Below are positions 1-6,914 of a DNA stretch of 13,647 nt, piece by piece. Under the pieces are notes generated by a model. It worked only from the letters and a program-made list of their open reading frames with translations. It was not told the origin of the DNA and did not search any database. Origin of the DNA: Chloroflexota bacterium (lineage in GTDB: Bacteria > Chloroflexota > Anaerolineae > UBA1429); assembly GCA_012513595.1 (NCBI GenBank), contig JAAZBY010000190.1, forward strand, positions 1-13,647, in the 5' to 3' direction. Each line of letters begins with the position of its first letter. The stretch's first letter is position 1. Both the position numbers and the translations under genes were made by a program.

Positions 1-21
1 ACGCGGACCACGCCGCGGATT

Positions 22-894
22 CTACCACTGCGGTACTAGCCCCGCAAGCGCGTCAACCAGGAATGCCGCCAGCGTTGCCCCTGCCAAAGACGACACCACG
101 TCGACGACTTGGTCAGTCAGCCAGGGGACGCCACGCATGCGGCGCACCGGCCCTTCCTTACCCGGGCAGGTGTGCAGCGGGTCCTCGGTGGTGCGTTGGC
201 AGGCCTCGCAATAATACACCGCCTGGGCCGTGGCGCCTAGCAGGCTATCGACGAGGCTGCCGGCCAGCCCGGCGACCATGGCCGCCAGCGGCAGCCACAG
301 CAGGCGGCGGTCATAGGCCCGCATGCTCAGCCAGGCGGACAGGGCCCTGGCGCCCAGCCCGGCCAGCCCGGCCAACCAGGTGCCTCCTAGGGCCGCCACC
401 AGCCCGAGGGGCGATATTGCCCCCGGGGTGCCCGCCTCGGCCCGCGCCCGCGTCGTGATCAGGCGGGGTGGATCGGGGCTCAACATGCCCACCTGCGTGC
501 TCCAGGTGTCGGCGACGGCCGTGGCGATTGCCCCGACATAGGCGGCGTACACCAGCGTGCTGCTCGAACCGGCCAGGCGCAGGATCGCCAGCAGCGCTGC
601 CCAGCCGGTGCGGGCCAGAACTTGGGGCGCGCTCCGCAAGGGGGTGAGTGCATGCCGGTGCGCCAGCGATGCCTTGACGCCGCGCCGAAAGCGCGACCAG
701 GCCCCGGCGCTGATCAGGTGCACGCACAGCACCGCCCCCCATTCCCAGCCGCCGGCGGCAAAGGTCACCAGGCTGACGGCCGCCACGGCCACGGCGCCCG
801 ACGTGCTGAGCAGCCTCCGCCAGCGCCCGACAAGGCCGAACGCCAGGCCGAGGCCCAGGCCCAGGAGTGCCTCCCACAGCAGGACGCCTTCCAT
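22..894 (-). CDS. DUF92 family integral membrane protein
   Basis: A 290-residue polytopic membrane protein of the DUF92 family (Pfam PF01940), which includes plant VTE6 phytyl-phosphate kinase and many uncharacterised prokaryotic members. Family landmarks seen in order: ADTWST (residues 128-133), PRLITT (143-148), GTPGAISPLG (155-164), GSLVDSLLGATAQ (212-224), a Cys/His-containing loop YCEACQRTTEDPLHTC (228-243) and a WLTDQVVD segment (258-265). Much of the rest is hydrophobic helix. The start codon overlaps the stop of the upstream PH-domain gene (TGATG on the minus strand), so the two are very probably co-transcribed and translationally coupled. The C-terminal segment normally resembles W-x-x-N-x-V-N; here two of the usual Asn positions read Gln/Asp. 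A polyprenyl- or phytyl-phosphate kinase role is only suggested by distant family members; substrate unknown. Confidence 0.85.
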   Translation of the reverse strand: MEGVLLWEALLGLGLGLAFGLVGRWRRLLSTSGAVAVAAVSLVTFAAGGWEWGAVLCVHLISAGAWSRFRRGVKASLAHRHALTPLRSAPQVLARTGWAALLAILRLAGSSSTLVYAAYVGAIATAVADTWSTQVGMLSPDPPRLITTRARAEAGTPGAISPLGLVAALGGTWLAGLAGLGARALSAWLSMRAYDRRLLWLPLAAMVAGLAGSLVDSLLGATAQAVYYCEACQRTTEDPLHTCPGKEGPVRRMRGVPWLTDQVVDVVSSLAGATLAAFLVDALAGLVPQW

Positions 895-1787
895 CAGCGC
901 CCCATCACGCTGAGCGCCACGATCCAGAGCGGCGCCTGCAGGGCGGCGGTCATGGCGGCCAGGAGGTGGGCTGCCAGGCGCTCGCGACGATGCACGAGCA
1001 GGCCGACCACCGCGTTGGCGATGGCAATGACCGTGCCGATGGCCGGGAACAGGTAGAGCTCGGCCTTGCCCACGATGCGGAATACCTCGCGCTGCGGGCT
1101 GAGGTAAAGGGCCAGACGGTCAGGAAGGGCGCTAAAGCGTGAGGAGATCAGGCCAAACAGGGCCACGCTGGCCAAAAGCCCGGCGATCATCGCTGCCCAA
1201 TAGGCCCGGTCCTTCCAGATGGCCATGGCCGCGAAGGGGATGTAGGCCCTCTCCTGCTCTACCTGGCGCAGCGGGCCGAGGTCCCTCTGGGCGGCCCACT
1301 CTTCCAAAAAGCGCTCCCCCTGCTGCGGTGAGATGCCGTAGCAGAGCGAGTCGGTGATCACGATCAGCTGGCGGTCGAGGGGTTCGGTGGCGTAGACGGC
1401 CAGGCGCCCGTGGTCCCTGGTCTGGGCGCTGCCCATCAGGCAGCCCGGCCAGCTGACCCCGTGCAAGTCGTCGGCCAGAGGCACGTCGGCGCCACTCACG
1501 ATGGCCCGTACCGACTCCATCGGCACGATGTGACGAACCACGCCGCAGGCAATCACCAGGGCGTTGCGGTCCAGGTAGTAGCGCATGGTGGCCAGGCCGT
1601 AATACCAGTAGAGCCACAGCACCAGCAGGGGCGCGCTGAGTACCAAGAAGAGGCCAGTGACGTAGGCGCTGGGGCCGGGGTCCTGCCCGATTACGCTGTG
1701 CATCAAGAGGGCCACGACGCCGGCGATGGTCACCAGAATGAGGAACCCGACAATGAGGCCAATGGTCTTGGCCGGCTTCCAGAACAT
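894..1787 (-). CDS. PH-domain-like multi-pass membrane protein
   Basis: A 297-residue protein of unknown function. Two hydrophobic helices (about residues 9-30 and 41-64) are followed by a soluble segment (about 67-165) that looks like a bacterial PH domain: YYLDRNALVIACGVVRHIVPMESVRAI near its start, and LDRQLIVITDSLCYGISPQQGERFLEEW at its end, typical of proteins where a PH fold sits at the membrane. Three more hydrophobic segments lie at about 197-216, 244-266 and 272-294. A GGAGG ribosome binding site (1792-1796) lies 4 nt before the ATG, and a consensus promoter sits just upstream. The gene overlaps the DUF92 gene by one base, suggesting the two membrane proteins act together. Exact Pfam family was not checked; the PH assignment rests on pattern only. 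Confidence 0.7.
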   Translation of the reverse strand: MFWKPAKTIGLIVGFLILVTIAGVVALLMHSVIGQDPGPSAYVTGLFLVLSAPLLVLWLYWYYGLATMRYYLDRNALVIACGVVRHIVPMESVRAIVSGADVPLADDLHGVSWPGCLMGSAQTRDHGRLAVYATEPLDRQLIVITDSLCYGISPQQGERFLEEWAAQRDLGPLRQVEQERAYIPFAAMAIWKDRAYWAAMIAGLLASVALFGLISSRFSALPDRLALYLSPQREVFRIVGKAELYLFPAIGTVIAIANAVVGLLVHRRERLAAHLLAAMTAALQAPLWIVALSVMGR

Positions 1788-1819
1788 GGCGCCTCCGCAG
1801 CCAGAGTGAGTCGGGGCCG

Positions 1820-1849
1820 ATTATAGGGGCGGGGTGGCGGGGCTGTCAA
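1820..1849 (-). promoter_or_regulatory. Sigma-70 promoter of the PH-domain/DUF92 operon
   Basis: On the minus strand a perfect TTGACA (1849-1844) and a perfect TATAAT (1825-1820) are separated by 18 nt. Transcription would begin near 1813, about 25 nt before the start codon. It is divergent from the arg promoter, the two -35 boxes being 30 bp apart. Confidence 0.8.
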
Positions 1850-1860
1850 GCGTGCGCTTG
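1847..1860. promoter_or_regulatory. Inverted repeat between divergent promoters, possible operator
   Basis: CAAGCG-TG-CGCTTG is a perfect 6-bp inverted repeat with a 2-nt spacer. It overlaps the -35 box of the minus-strand promoter and lies 19 bp upstream of the arg -35 box, a position where a bound protein could affect either promoter. It does not resemble the AT-rich ArgR box. A palindrome of this length can occur by chance in GC-rich DNA. Confidence 0.3.
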
Positions 1861-1879
1861 GACGTGGCAGCGCCATTGC

Positions 1880-1908
1880 TTGACAAGCCCAGTCCTCTCA
1901 TGTACACT
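1880..1908 (+). promoter_or_regulatory. Sigma-70 promoter of the arg operon
   Basis: TTGACA (1880-1885), a 17-nt spacer and TACACT (1903-1908) form a near-consensus promoter. Transcription should start around 1914-1916, so the leader-peptide ribosome binding site (1921-1926) lies almost at the 5' end of the RNA. No other convincing promoter was seen between here and argC. Confidence 0.8.
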
Positions 1909-1935
1909 AGCGACAGTTTTAGGAGGTCACCCGGC

Positions 1936-1983
1936 ATGTCGTACGGCGCTAGCGCACATCTGAGGAGGAGCATCAGGCGGTAA
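1936..1983 (+). CDS. Arginine-rich leader peptide of the arg operon (attenuator peptide)
   Basis: A 15-codon ORF reading MSYGASAHLRRSIRR then TAA. Four of the last six codons are Arg: AGG AGG at 1963-1968 and AGG CGG at 1975-1980, the latter pair directly before the stop. AGGAGG (1921-1926) sits 9 nt before the ATG, a strong ribosome binding site. The ORF lies between a near-consensus promoter and an intrinsic terminator ahead of argC, as expected for a leader peptide whose translation senses charged tRNA-Arg. Three of the four Arg codons are AGG, which is rare in the arg genes, where CGC and CGG dominate. Known for the class: the trp, his, leu and thr leaders use runs of the regulated amino acid near their end. 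Inference: stalling at Arg codons when arginyl-tRNA is short lets transcription continue into the arg genes. The peptide is too short for homology evidence. Confidence 0.72.
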   Translation: MSYGASAHLRRSIRR

Positions 1984-2062
1984 CCGGACGCGCGTCTGGA
2001 CGGTCTCCCCTGGGCACATGCCGAGACGATTTGGGTAGCAGCTCTCCAGACGGAGAGCTGCT
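1984..2062 (+). promoter_or_regulatory. Transcription attenuator with alternative RNA pairings (arg leader)
   Basis: Three mutually exclusive pairings are visible. Segment 1 (CCGGAC, 1984-1989), immediately after the leader-peptide stop, pairs with segment 2 (GTCTGG, 1994-1999) across a GCGC loop, with one G-U pair. Segment 2 extended (CGTCTGGA, 1993-2000) is perfectly complementary over 8 bp to segment 3 (TCCAGACG, 2045-2052), which contains the terminator loop and the top of its stem. Segments 3 and 4 form the terminator. Inference: a ribosome held at the last Arg codons masks segment 1, freeing segment 2 to capture segment 3 and prevent termination; quick release at the stop lets 1:2 form and termination proceed. 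A further hairpin (GTCTC 2003-2007 with GAGAC 2023-2027) lies between. No T-box signature was found. Confidence 0.65.
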
Positions 2063-2067
2063 TTTTT
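2037..2067 (+). terminator. Intrinsic terminator in the arg leader
   Basis: AGCAGCTCTCC (2037-2047), loop AGAC (2048-2051) and GGAGAGCTGCT (2052-2062) make a perfect 11-bp stem followed by a T tract (TTTTTT, 2062-2067, its first T being the last base of the stem). It lies upstream of argC on the same strand, downstream of the only promoter, and follows no gene other than the leader peptide, so its natural role is conditional termination. Confidence 0.85.
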
Positions 2068-2120
2068 GTATTCCGGGTCACCATAGCGCTGCCCATGCGA
2101 TCGGCGCGAGGAGTGGAACC

Positions 2121-3133
2121 ATGATCAAGGTTGGCATCTTTGGGGCGACGGGCTATGCGGGCTATGAGCTCGTCCGCATTGTGGCCCGCCATCCGCAGGC
2201 GACGCTCGGCTTGCCTCTTCGGAGACTTATGCCGGCAAACGGTATAGCGAGGTGTACCCCTGCGCATATGAGGACGTGCTGGTGGCGCCGGAGGAGGCCC
2301 CCCTCGACGAGGTGGACGTCGTCTTTTTGTGCACCCCGCACGCCGCCTCGGCCCCCTTTGCCGCCCGCGCGCTGCAGGCGGGCTGCAAGTGCGTCGACCT
2401 GTCGGCCGACTTTCGCCTGCGCGACCTGGCCACCTACGAGACCTGGTATGGCCCGCACGGGGCGCCGGATCTGCTGCCCGAGGCGGTCTATGGCCTGACG
2501 GAGGTCTACCGCGCCGAGCTGGCCAAGACGCGCCTGGTGGCCAACCCGGGCTGCTACCCCACCGGGCCGCTCCTGGCGCTTTACCCTCTGCTGGCCCGCC
2601 AGGCCCTGGCGAGCAACCGGGTGATCATCGATGCCAAGTCGGGCGTGTCTGGCGCGGGGGCCAAGCCGTCGCCCACGACCCACTTTGTCTCCGTGAACGA
2701 GAACCTCTCGGTCTATGCCGTTGGCCGGGTGCACCGCCACGTCCCCGAGATCGACCAGGAACTGCGCCGCTTTGGCGGTACCGACGTCCAGGTCACCTTT
2801 GTGCCGCACCTCTTGCCCGTCACGCGGGGGATTCTGTCCAGCGTCTATGTGAGCATCGACCCGGCCTGGAGCCAGGAAGCGGTGCTGGACCTCTGGCGCG
2901 AGGCCTATACGGGGGCGCCCTTTGTGCGCATCTGCCCGGCCGGCACCTTGCCCACCCTGGCGCACGTGGCAACCACCAACTACTGCTACCTGGGCGTGGC
3001 CTCGGCAGGGGTGCCCGGGGAGTGGGTCATCGTCACCGCGCTGGACAACCTGATCAAGGGAGCCTCCGGCCAGGCGGTGCAGAACATGAACGTGATGTGT
3101 GGGCTGGACGAAACGCTCGGGCTCTTGCCCTGA
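2121..3133 (+). CDS. argC: N-acetyl-gamma-glutamyl-phosphate reductase, interrupted by a 1-nt frameshift
   Basis: ArgC reduces N-acetylglutamyl-5-phosphate to the semialdehyde with NADPH, the third step of arginine synthesis. The start at 2121 has GAGGAG (2108-2113) 7 nt upstream and opens with the Rossmann motif KVGIFGATGYAG. Reading then changes frame near 2213: up to HPQATLGL it runs in the frame of the start, while the continuation SSETYAGKRYSEVYP lies in the -1 frame and runs to the stop at 3131-3133. One missing G after 2213 (TTGCC for TTGGCC) restores a colinear protein of about 337 residues, the usual family length. The catalytic Cys in NPGCYPTGP, the HRHVPEI motif and the C-terminal NLIKGASGQAVQNMN are intact. 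As written, the product would stop after 125 residues. A sequencing or assembly error or a recent mutation is more likely than programmed frameshifting, since no slippery heptamer is present. Confidence 0.9.
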
Positions 3134-3154
3134 CCCTGCGAGGACGATTCTGCC

Positions 3155-3910
3155 ATGACAGAGACCACAGTACTCAAGGTCGGTGGGGCGGAGCTGGCCG
3201 ACGGCCCCGTCCTTGCCCAGCTCGTGGAGGCGCTGGTGCCCCTGGCGCGGAAGCGCCACCTCGTGATTGTCCACGGGGGCGGGGCCGAGATCGCCGATCT
3301 GCAGAAGCGCCTGGGGCTCCAGCCGGCCTTTGTCGAGGGGCTGCGCGTCACCGATGCGGATTCGCTGCAGGTGGCGCAGATGGTGCTCTCGGGGCTGGTC
3401 AACAAGCGGCTCACGGGGCGCCTGGTGGCCAAGGGGGTTCGCGCCCTGGGGCTGTGCGGCGTCGACGGGGGCGTCATGCGGGCTAGGCGCCTGGTGCACC
3501 CCAAGGGGGACCTGGGTTTTGTCGGCGAGATCACCGACGTCGACACCGGCTGCCTGAACGACCTGCTCGGCCTGGGGTTTACGCCGGTGCTGTCGCCCAT
3601 CTCGCTCGGGGAGAACGGACTGGTCTACAATGTGAACGCTGACCACGCCGCACTGGCGGTCGCGGGGGCGCTGGGGGCCAGCGAGCTGATCTTCCTCACC
3701 GATGTGCCGGGAGTACGCCATGGCGACAGGTTGCTGCCACGGCTGACGGTGCACGCCGCCGAGGAGCACATCGCCGCCGGCGTCATTACCGGTGGGATGA
3801 TCCCCAAGGTGCGTTCGGCGCTGGAGGCCGTGGCCCAGGGAGTGTCTACCGCGCGCATCACCGATTTGGCTGGGCTGACCGTTGGCAGCGGAACTGTAGT
3901 CGTCGCATAG
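3155..3910 (+). CDS. argB: Acetylglutamate kinase
   Basis: ArgB phosphorylates N-acetylglutamate with ATP, the second step of arginine synthesis, in the cytoplasm. The 251-residue protein shows the amino-acid kinase fold signatures: K8 in LKVGG, VHGGG (39-43), the substrate-binding EGLRVTD (61-67), NVNADHAAL, LTDVPGV and GGMIPKV. The GLRVTD motif fits ArgB rather than the LysZ aminoadipate kinases, which read RRRYTD or similar there. The N terminus begins right at the first strand, so the extra helix of arginine-inhibited kinases is absent, as in the arginine-insensitive E. coli enzyme. The gene starts 21 nt after argC, with AGGA at 3141-3144 as ribosome binding site. Confidence 0.95.
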   Translation: MTETTVLKVGGAELADGPVLAQLVEALVPLARKRHLVIVHGGGAEIADLQKRLGLQPAFVEGLRVTDADSLQVAQMVLSGLVNKRLTGRLVAKGVRALGLCGVDGGVMRARRLVHPKGDLGFVGEITDVDTGCLNDLLGLGFTPVLSPISLGENGLVYNVNADHAALAVAGALGASELIFLTDVPGVRHGDRLLPRLTVHAAEEHIAAGVITGGMIPKVRSALEAVAQGVSTARITDLAGLTVGSGTVVVA

Positions 3911-3937
3911 AGACGAGGGACGAGGAGAAGAAGCCCC

Positions 3938-5134
3938 ATGAACGCGGACGAGGTCAAGGCGCTCGAAGAGCGCTATGTGTTGCACACTTATGCGCGGGCC
4001 CCATTTGTGCTCGAGAGGGGCGAGGGCGTGCGCTTGTACGACTCGGAGGGCCGCGCCTATCTCGATTTTGTGAGCGGTATCGCCGTGAACGCCCTGGGCT
4101 ATGGCGATCCGGACGTGGTGCAGGCCATCACGGCGCAGGTCGAGCGGCTGATGCACGTCTCCAACCTGTACCACACCGAGCCCCAGGCCCGGCTGGCGCA
4201 GATGCTGGCGGAAACCTCCTTTGCCGACAAGGTCTACTTTTGCAACTCGGGCGCCGAGGCGGTCGAGGCGGCCATCAAGTTCTCGCGCAAGTTCGGCAAG
4301 GCCGACGGCGCCGCCGGGCGCGATCAGTTCGTGGCCTTTTCCGGGGCCTTTCACGGGCGCACGATGGGTGCCCTGGCCCTCACGCCGCGGCCCCATTATC
4401 AGGACCCCTTCCGCCCGCTGATGCCCGGCGCGCAGTTCGCCACCTTCAATGACCTGGCCTCGGCAGAAGCCCTGATCGGAGACACCACCTGCGCCGTCAT
4501 CGTGGAGCCAGTGCAGGGCGAGGGCGGGGTGAACGCCGCCACGCCCGAGTTTCTCCGCGGCCTGCGCCGCCTGTGTGACGAGCGCGGCGCCCTGCTCATC
4601 TTTGACGAGGTGCAGTGCGGCCTGGGGCGCACCGGGCATCTGTGGGCCCACCAGGCCTACGACGTGTACCCAGACCTGATGTCGGCGGCCAAGCCCCTGG
4701 GCGGCGGGCTGCCCATGGGGGCCACCCTGCTGACCCAGCGGGTGGCCGACGTGCTCGGCCCCGGCGACCACGGCAGTACCTTCGCGGCCAACCCGGTGAT
4801 CTGCTCGGCAGCCCAGGTCGTGGTGCGCAAGGTCTCTGACCCGGCCTTCCTGCAGCAGGTGCGCTGGTCGGGCGAGTACCTGGGCAAGCGGCTGGGCGAC
4901 CTCCAGGAGCGCTGTGAGGACATCGTGGCCGTGCGCGGGCGCGGCCTGATCTGGGGCGTGGAGCTGGCCAAGGAGGTGGCCTCGCTGGTGCAGGGCTGCC
5001 AGGAGCGCGGCCTGCTGACGCTCAGCGCCGGGCCGAACGTGCTGCGGCTGCTCCCGCCGCTGACTGTTCAGCAGACCGACCTGGATGAGGCGGTCGACAC
5101 TATCGGGGAGGCACTCGGCGTTGGCAGCAACTGA
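3938..5134 (+). CDS. argD: Acetylornithine aminotransferase
   Basis: ArgD is a PLP enzyme converting N-acetylglutamate semialdehyde to N-acetylornithine with glutamate as amino donor. The 398-residue length is normal for class III aminotransferases. Motifs seen: DFVSGIAVNALGYGDP, NSGAEA (103-108), FHGRTMGAL (138-146), EPVQGEGG (190-197), the PLP-aspartate motif FDEVQCGLGRTG (222-233) and the Schiff-base lysine K252 in SAAKPLGGG. A GAGGAGAAG ribosome binding site precedes the ATG, 27 nt after argB. The same fold also serves ornithine and succinylornithine aminotransferases, but the setting between argB and argA settles the role. Confidence 0.95.
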   Translation: MNADEVKALEERYVLHTYARAPFVLERGEGVRLYDSEGRAYLDFVSGIAVNALGYGDPDVVQAITAQVERLMHVSNLYHTEPQARLAQMLAETSFADKVYFCNSGAEAVEAAIKFSRKFGKADGAAGRDQFVAFSGAFHGRTMGALALTPRPHYQDPFRPLMPGAQFATFNDLASAEALIGDTTCAVIVEPVQGEGGVNAATPEFLRGLRRLCDERGALLIFDEVQCGLGRTGHLWAHQAYDVYPDLMSAAKPLGGGLPMGATLLTQRVADVLGPGDHGSTFAANPVICSAAQVVVRKVSDPAFLQQVRWSGEYLGKRLGDLQERCEDIVAVRGRGLIWGVELAKEVASLVQGCQERGLLTLSAGPNVLRLLPPLTVQQTDLDEAVDTIGEALGVGSN

Positions 5135-5657
5135 CGAGCAGGGCAATCTCAAGGGCGCGCCGCCGCTGGCGCTGGTGCAGATCCGCACAGCGGTCATCGC
5201 CGATGTGCCACTGATGACGGGGATCATCAACAAGTACGCCGCCGGCGGCATCATGTTGCCGCGCTCGCAGCACCAGGTCTTTCAGTTCCTGCGTGACTTT
5301 GTCGTGGCCGAGGTGGCGGGCGAGGTCATCGGATGCGGCGCGTTGCACATCGTCTGGGCCGACCTGGCCGAGCTGCGCTCGCTGGCCGTCAAAGAGGAAT
5401 GGACGGGGCGGGGCGTCGGGCGGCTCATCGTCGAGAACTTGCTCGGGCAGGCCCGCGAGCTGGGGCTCCCGCGGGTCTTTGCCCTCACCTATCAGGAAGG
5501 TTTCTTTGGGCATCTGGGCTTCCAGATGGTCGCCCACGAGGCGCTGCCCCACAAGATCTGGGGAGACTGCCTGAACTGCCCCAAATACCCGAACTGCGAC
5601 GAGATTGCCATGGTGTTGGACCTGGATCGCTCCGGCAACTGGGAGGCACACCAATGA
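5121..5657 (+). CDS. argA: Short-type amino-acid N-acetyltransferase (N-acetylglutamate synthase)
   Basis: A single-domain GNAT acetyltransferase that would make N-acetylglutamate from glutamate and acetyl-CoA, the first step of the pathway. Family landmarks: [44 protein letters not shown], the acetyl-CoA loop RGVGRL, FFGHLGF and a Cys-containing tail [12 protein letters not shown] typical of the short synthases. It lacks the amino-acid-kinase-like domain of E. coli ArgA. I chose the TTG at 5121 because GGGGAGG (5105-5111) lies 9 nt upstream; this gives 178 residues and a 14-nt overlap with argD. Alternatives are an ATG at 5085 (190 residues, no clear ribosome binding site) and a GTG at 5175 (160 residues, closer to the core fold, also without one). 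The stop overlaps the argG start (ATGA). Confidence 0.85.
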   Translation: MAATDEQGNLKGAPPLALVQIRTAVIADVPLMTGIINKYAAGGIMLPRSQHQVFQFLRDFVVAEVAGEVIGCGALHIVWADLAELRSLAVKEEWTGRGVGRLIVENLLGQARELGLPRVFALTYQEGFFGHLGFQMVAHEALPHKIWGDCLNCPKYPNCDEIAMVLDLDRSGNWEAHQ

Positions 5658-6910
5658 ACGCGGTGTCGAAATGTGTATTGGCCTACTCGGGGGGGCTGGA
5701 CACGTCGATCATCGTGGCCTGGCTCCGGGAGAACTATGGCTGCGAGGTGATCTGCTTTACCGCAGACCTCGGCCAGGAGGAAGAGCTGGCCGGCCTGGAG
5801 CAGAAGGCGCTGGCCAGCGGCGCCAGCAAGGTCTACATCGAGGATCTGCGCGGCGAGTACGTCGATGACTATATCCTGCCGACGCTCAGAGCGGGCGCGA
5901 TCTACGAGCGGCAGTATCTGCTGGGTACCTCGTTCGCGCGCCCGCTGATCGCCAAGCGCATGGTCGAGATCGCCGCGCTGGAGGGCGCCGACGCCGTCGC
6001 GCATGGCTGCACCGGCAAGGGGAACGACCAGGTGCGCTTTGAGCTGTCGGTCAAGGCGCTCAACCCGCGCCTGCGAGTGATCGCCCCGTGGCGCGAATGG
6101 GGCATCCGCTCGCGCGAGGACGCCCTCGAGTACGCCGCCGCCCACCACATCCCCGTCTCACAGAGCAAGAGGTCGATCTACAGCCGCGACCGCAACCTCT
6201 GGCACATCAGCCACGAGGGCGGCGGGCTGGAAGACCCCTGGCAAGAGCCCCCCGAAGACATGTTCGTCCTGTCCGTCAGCCCGGAGGAGGCGCCCGACCA
6301 GCCGGCCTACCTGGAGATCGACTTTCGCCAGGGCGTGCCGGTGCGCCTGAACGGCGCCAGCGTCGGGCCCGTGGAACTGATCACGGCCCTGAACGAAATC
6401 GGCGGGCAGCACGGCGTGGGCCGGGTGGACATGGTGGAGAACCGCCTGGTGGGCATCAAGTCGCACGGAGTCTATGAGACGCCCGGCGGCACAATCCTCT
6501 ACAAGGCGCACCAGGGGCTGGAGGAACTCTGCCTCTCTGGCGACGTCCTCCACTACAAGGACCTGCTCGCCCAGCAGTACGCCGAGCTGGTCTACAACGG
6601 GCGCTGGTTCACGCCCCTCCGAGAGGCGATCGACGCCTTTGTGAACGTGACCCAGCAATGCGTGACGGGCAGCGTGCGCCTCAAGCTATACAAGGGGAGC
6701 TGCACCGTGGTCGGCCGCAAGTCGCCCTACAGCCTCTACCGGGAGGACTATGCGACGTTCGGGGCCGACGACGTGTACGACCAAAAGGATGCGCAGGGCT
6801 TTATCAACCTCTACGGCCTGTCGATGAAGGTGCGGGCGCTCCTGAACGTCGAGGGCAGCGGGCGCAGCGACCTCGAAGAGCCCGACTATAGCGTCTTCAA
6901 GCGAGACTAG
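5654..6910 (+). CDS. argG: Argininosuccinate synthase
   Basis: ArgG joins citrulline and aspartate using ATP to give argininosuccinate. The product is 418 residues from the ATG at 5654, which overlaps the argA stop as ATGA and has GGGAGG (5641-5646) 7 nt upstream, arguing for translational coupling. Signatures seen: the PP-loop AYSGGLDTS (10-18), [49 protein letters not shown] and [16 protein letters not shown]. The reading frame stays open far upstream of 5654, but that extension lies antisense or out of phase across argA and is not real. Confidence 0.96.
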   Translation: MNAVSKCVLAYSGGLDTSIIVAWLRENYGCEVICFTADLGQEEELAGLEQKALASGASKVYIEDLRGEYVDDYILPTLRAGAIYERQYLLGTSFARPLIAKRMVEIAALEGADAVAHGCTGKGNDQVRFELSVKALNPRLRVIAPWREWGIRSREDALEYAAAHHIPVSQSKRSIYSRDRNLWHISHEGGGLEDPWQEPPEDMFVLSVSPEEAPDQPAYLEIDFRQGVPVRLNGASVGPVELITALNEIGGQHGVGRVDMVENRLVGIKSHGVYETPGGTILYKAHQGLEELCLSGDVLHYKDLLAQQYAELVYNGRWFTPLREAIDAFVNVTQQCVTGSVRLKLYKGSCTVVGRKSPYSLYREDYATFGADDVYDQKDAQGFINLYGLSMKVRALLNVEGSGRSDLEEPDYSVFKRD

Positions 6911-6914
6911 CGCC

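Noticed and set aside
2031..2120. An upstream in-frame start for argC at TTG 2031
   Set aside because: It would translate the terminator hairpin as protein and lacks a ribosome binding site, while ATG 2121 has one and begins at the Rossmann motif.
1915..2120. T-box riboswitch or ArgR operator as the arg control element
   Set aside because: The leader is too short and lacks the T-box GGUGG segment and specifier stem; no AT-rich TGAAT-type ARG box is visible.
2205..2225. Programmed -1 ribosomal frameshifting in argC
   Set aside because: No slippery X-XXY-YYZ heptamer or clear downstream pseudoknot; a one-base deletion or error is simpler, and ArgC is not known to use recoding.
2162..5254. A 1030-codon open frame on the minus strand across argC, argB and argD
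   Set aside because: It is antisense to three well-matched enzymes; its translation is rich in Arg, Gly, His and Gln with no domain, as expected from GC-rich codon bias.
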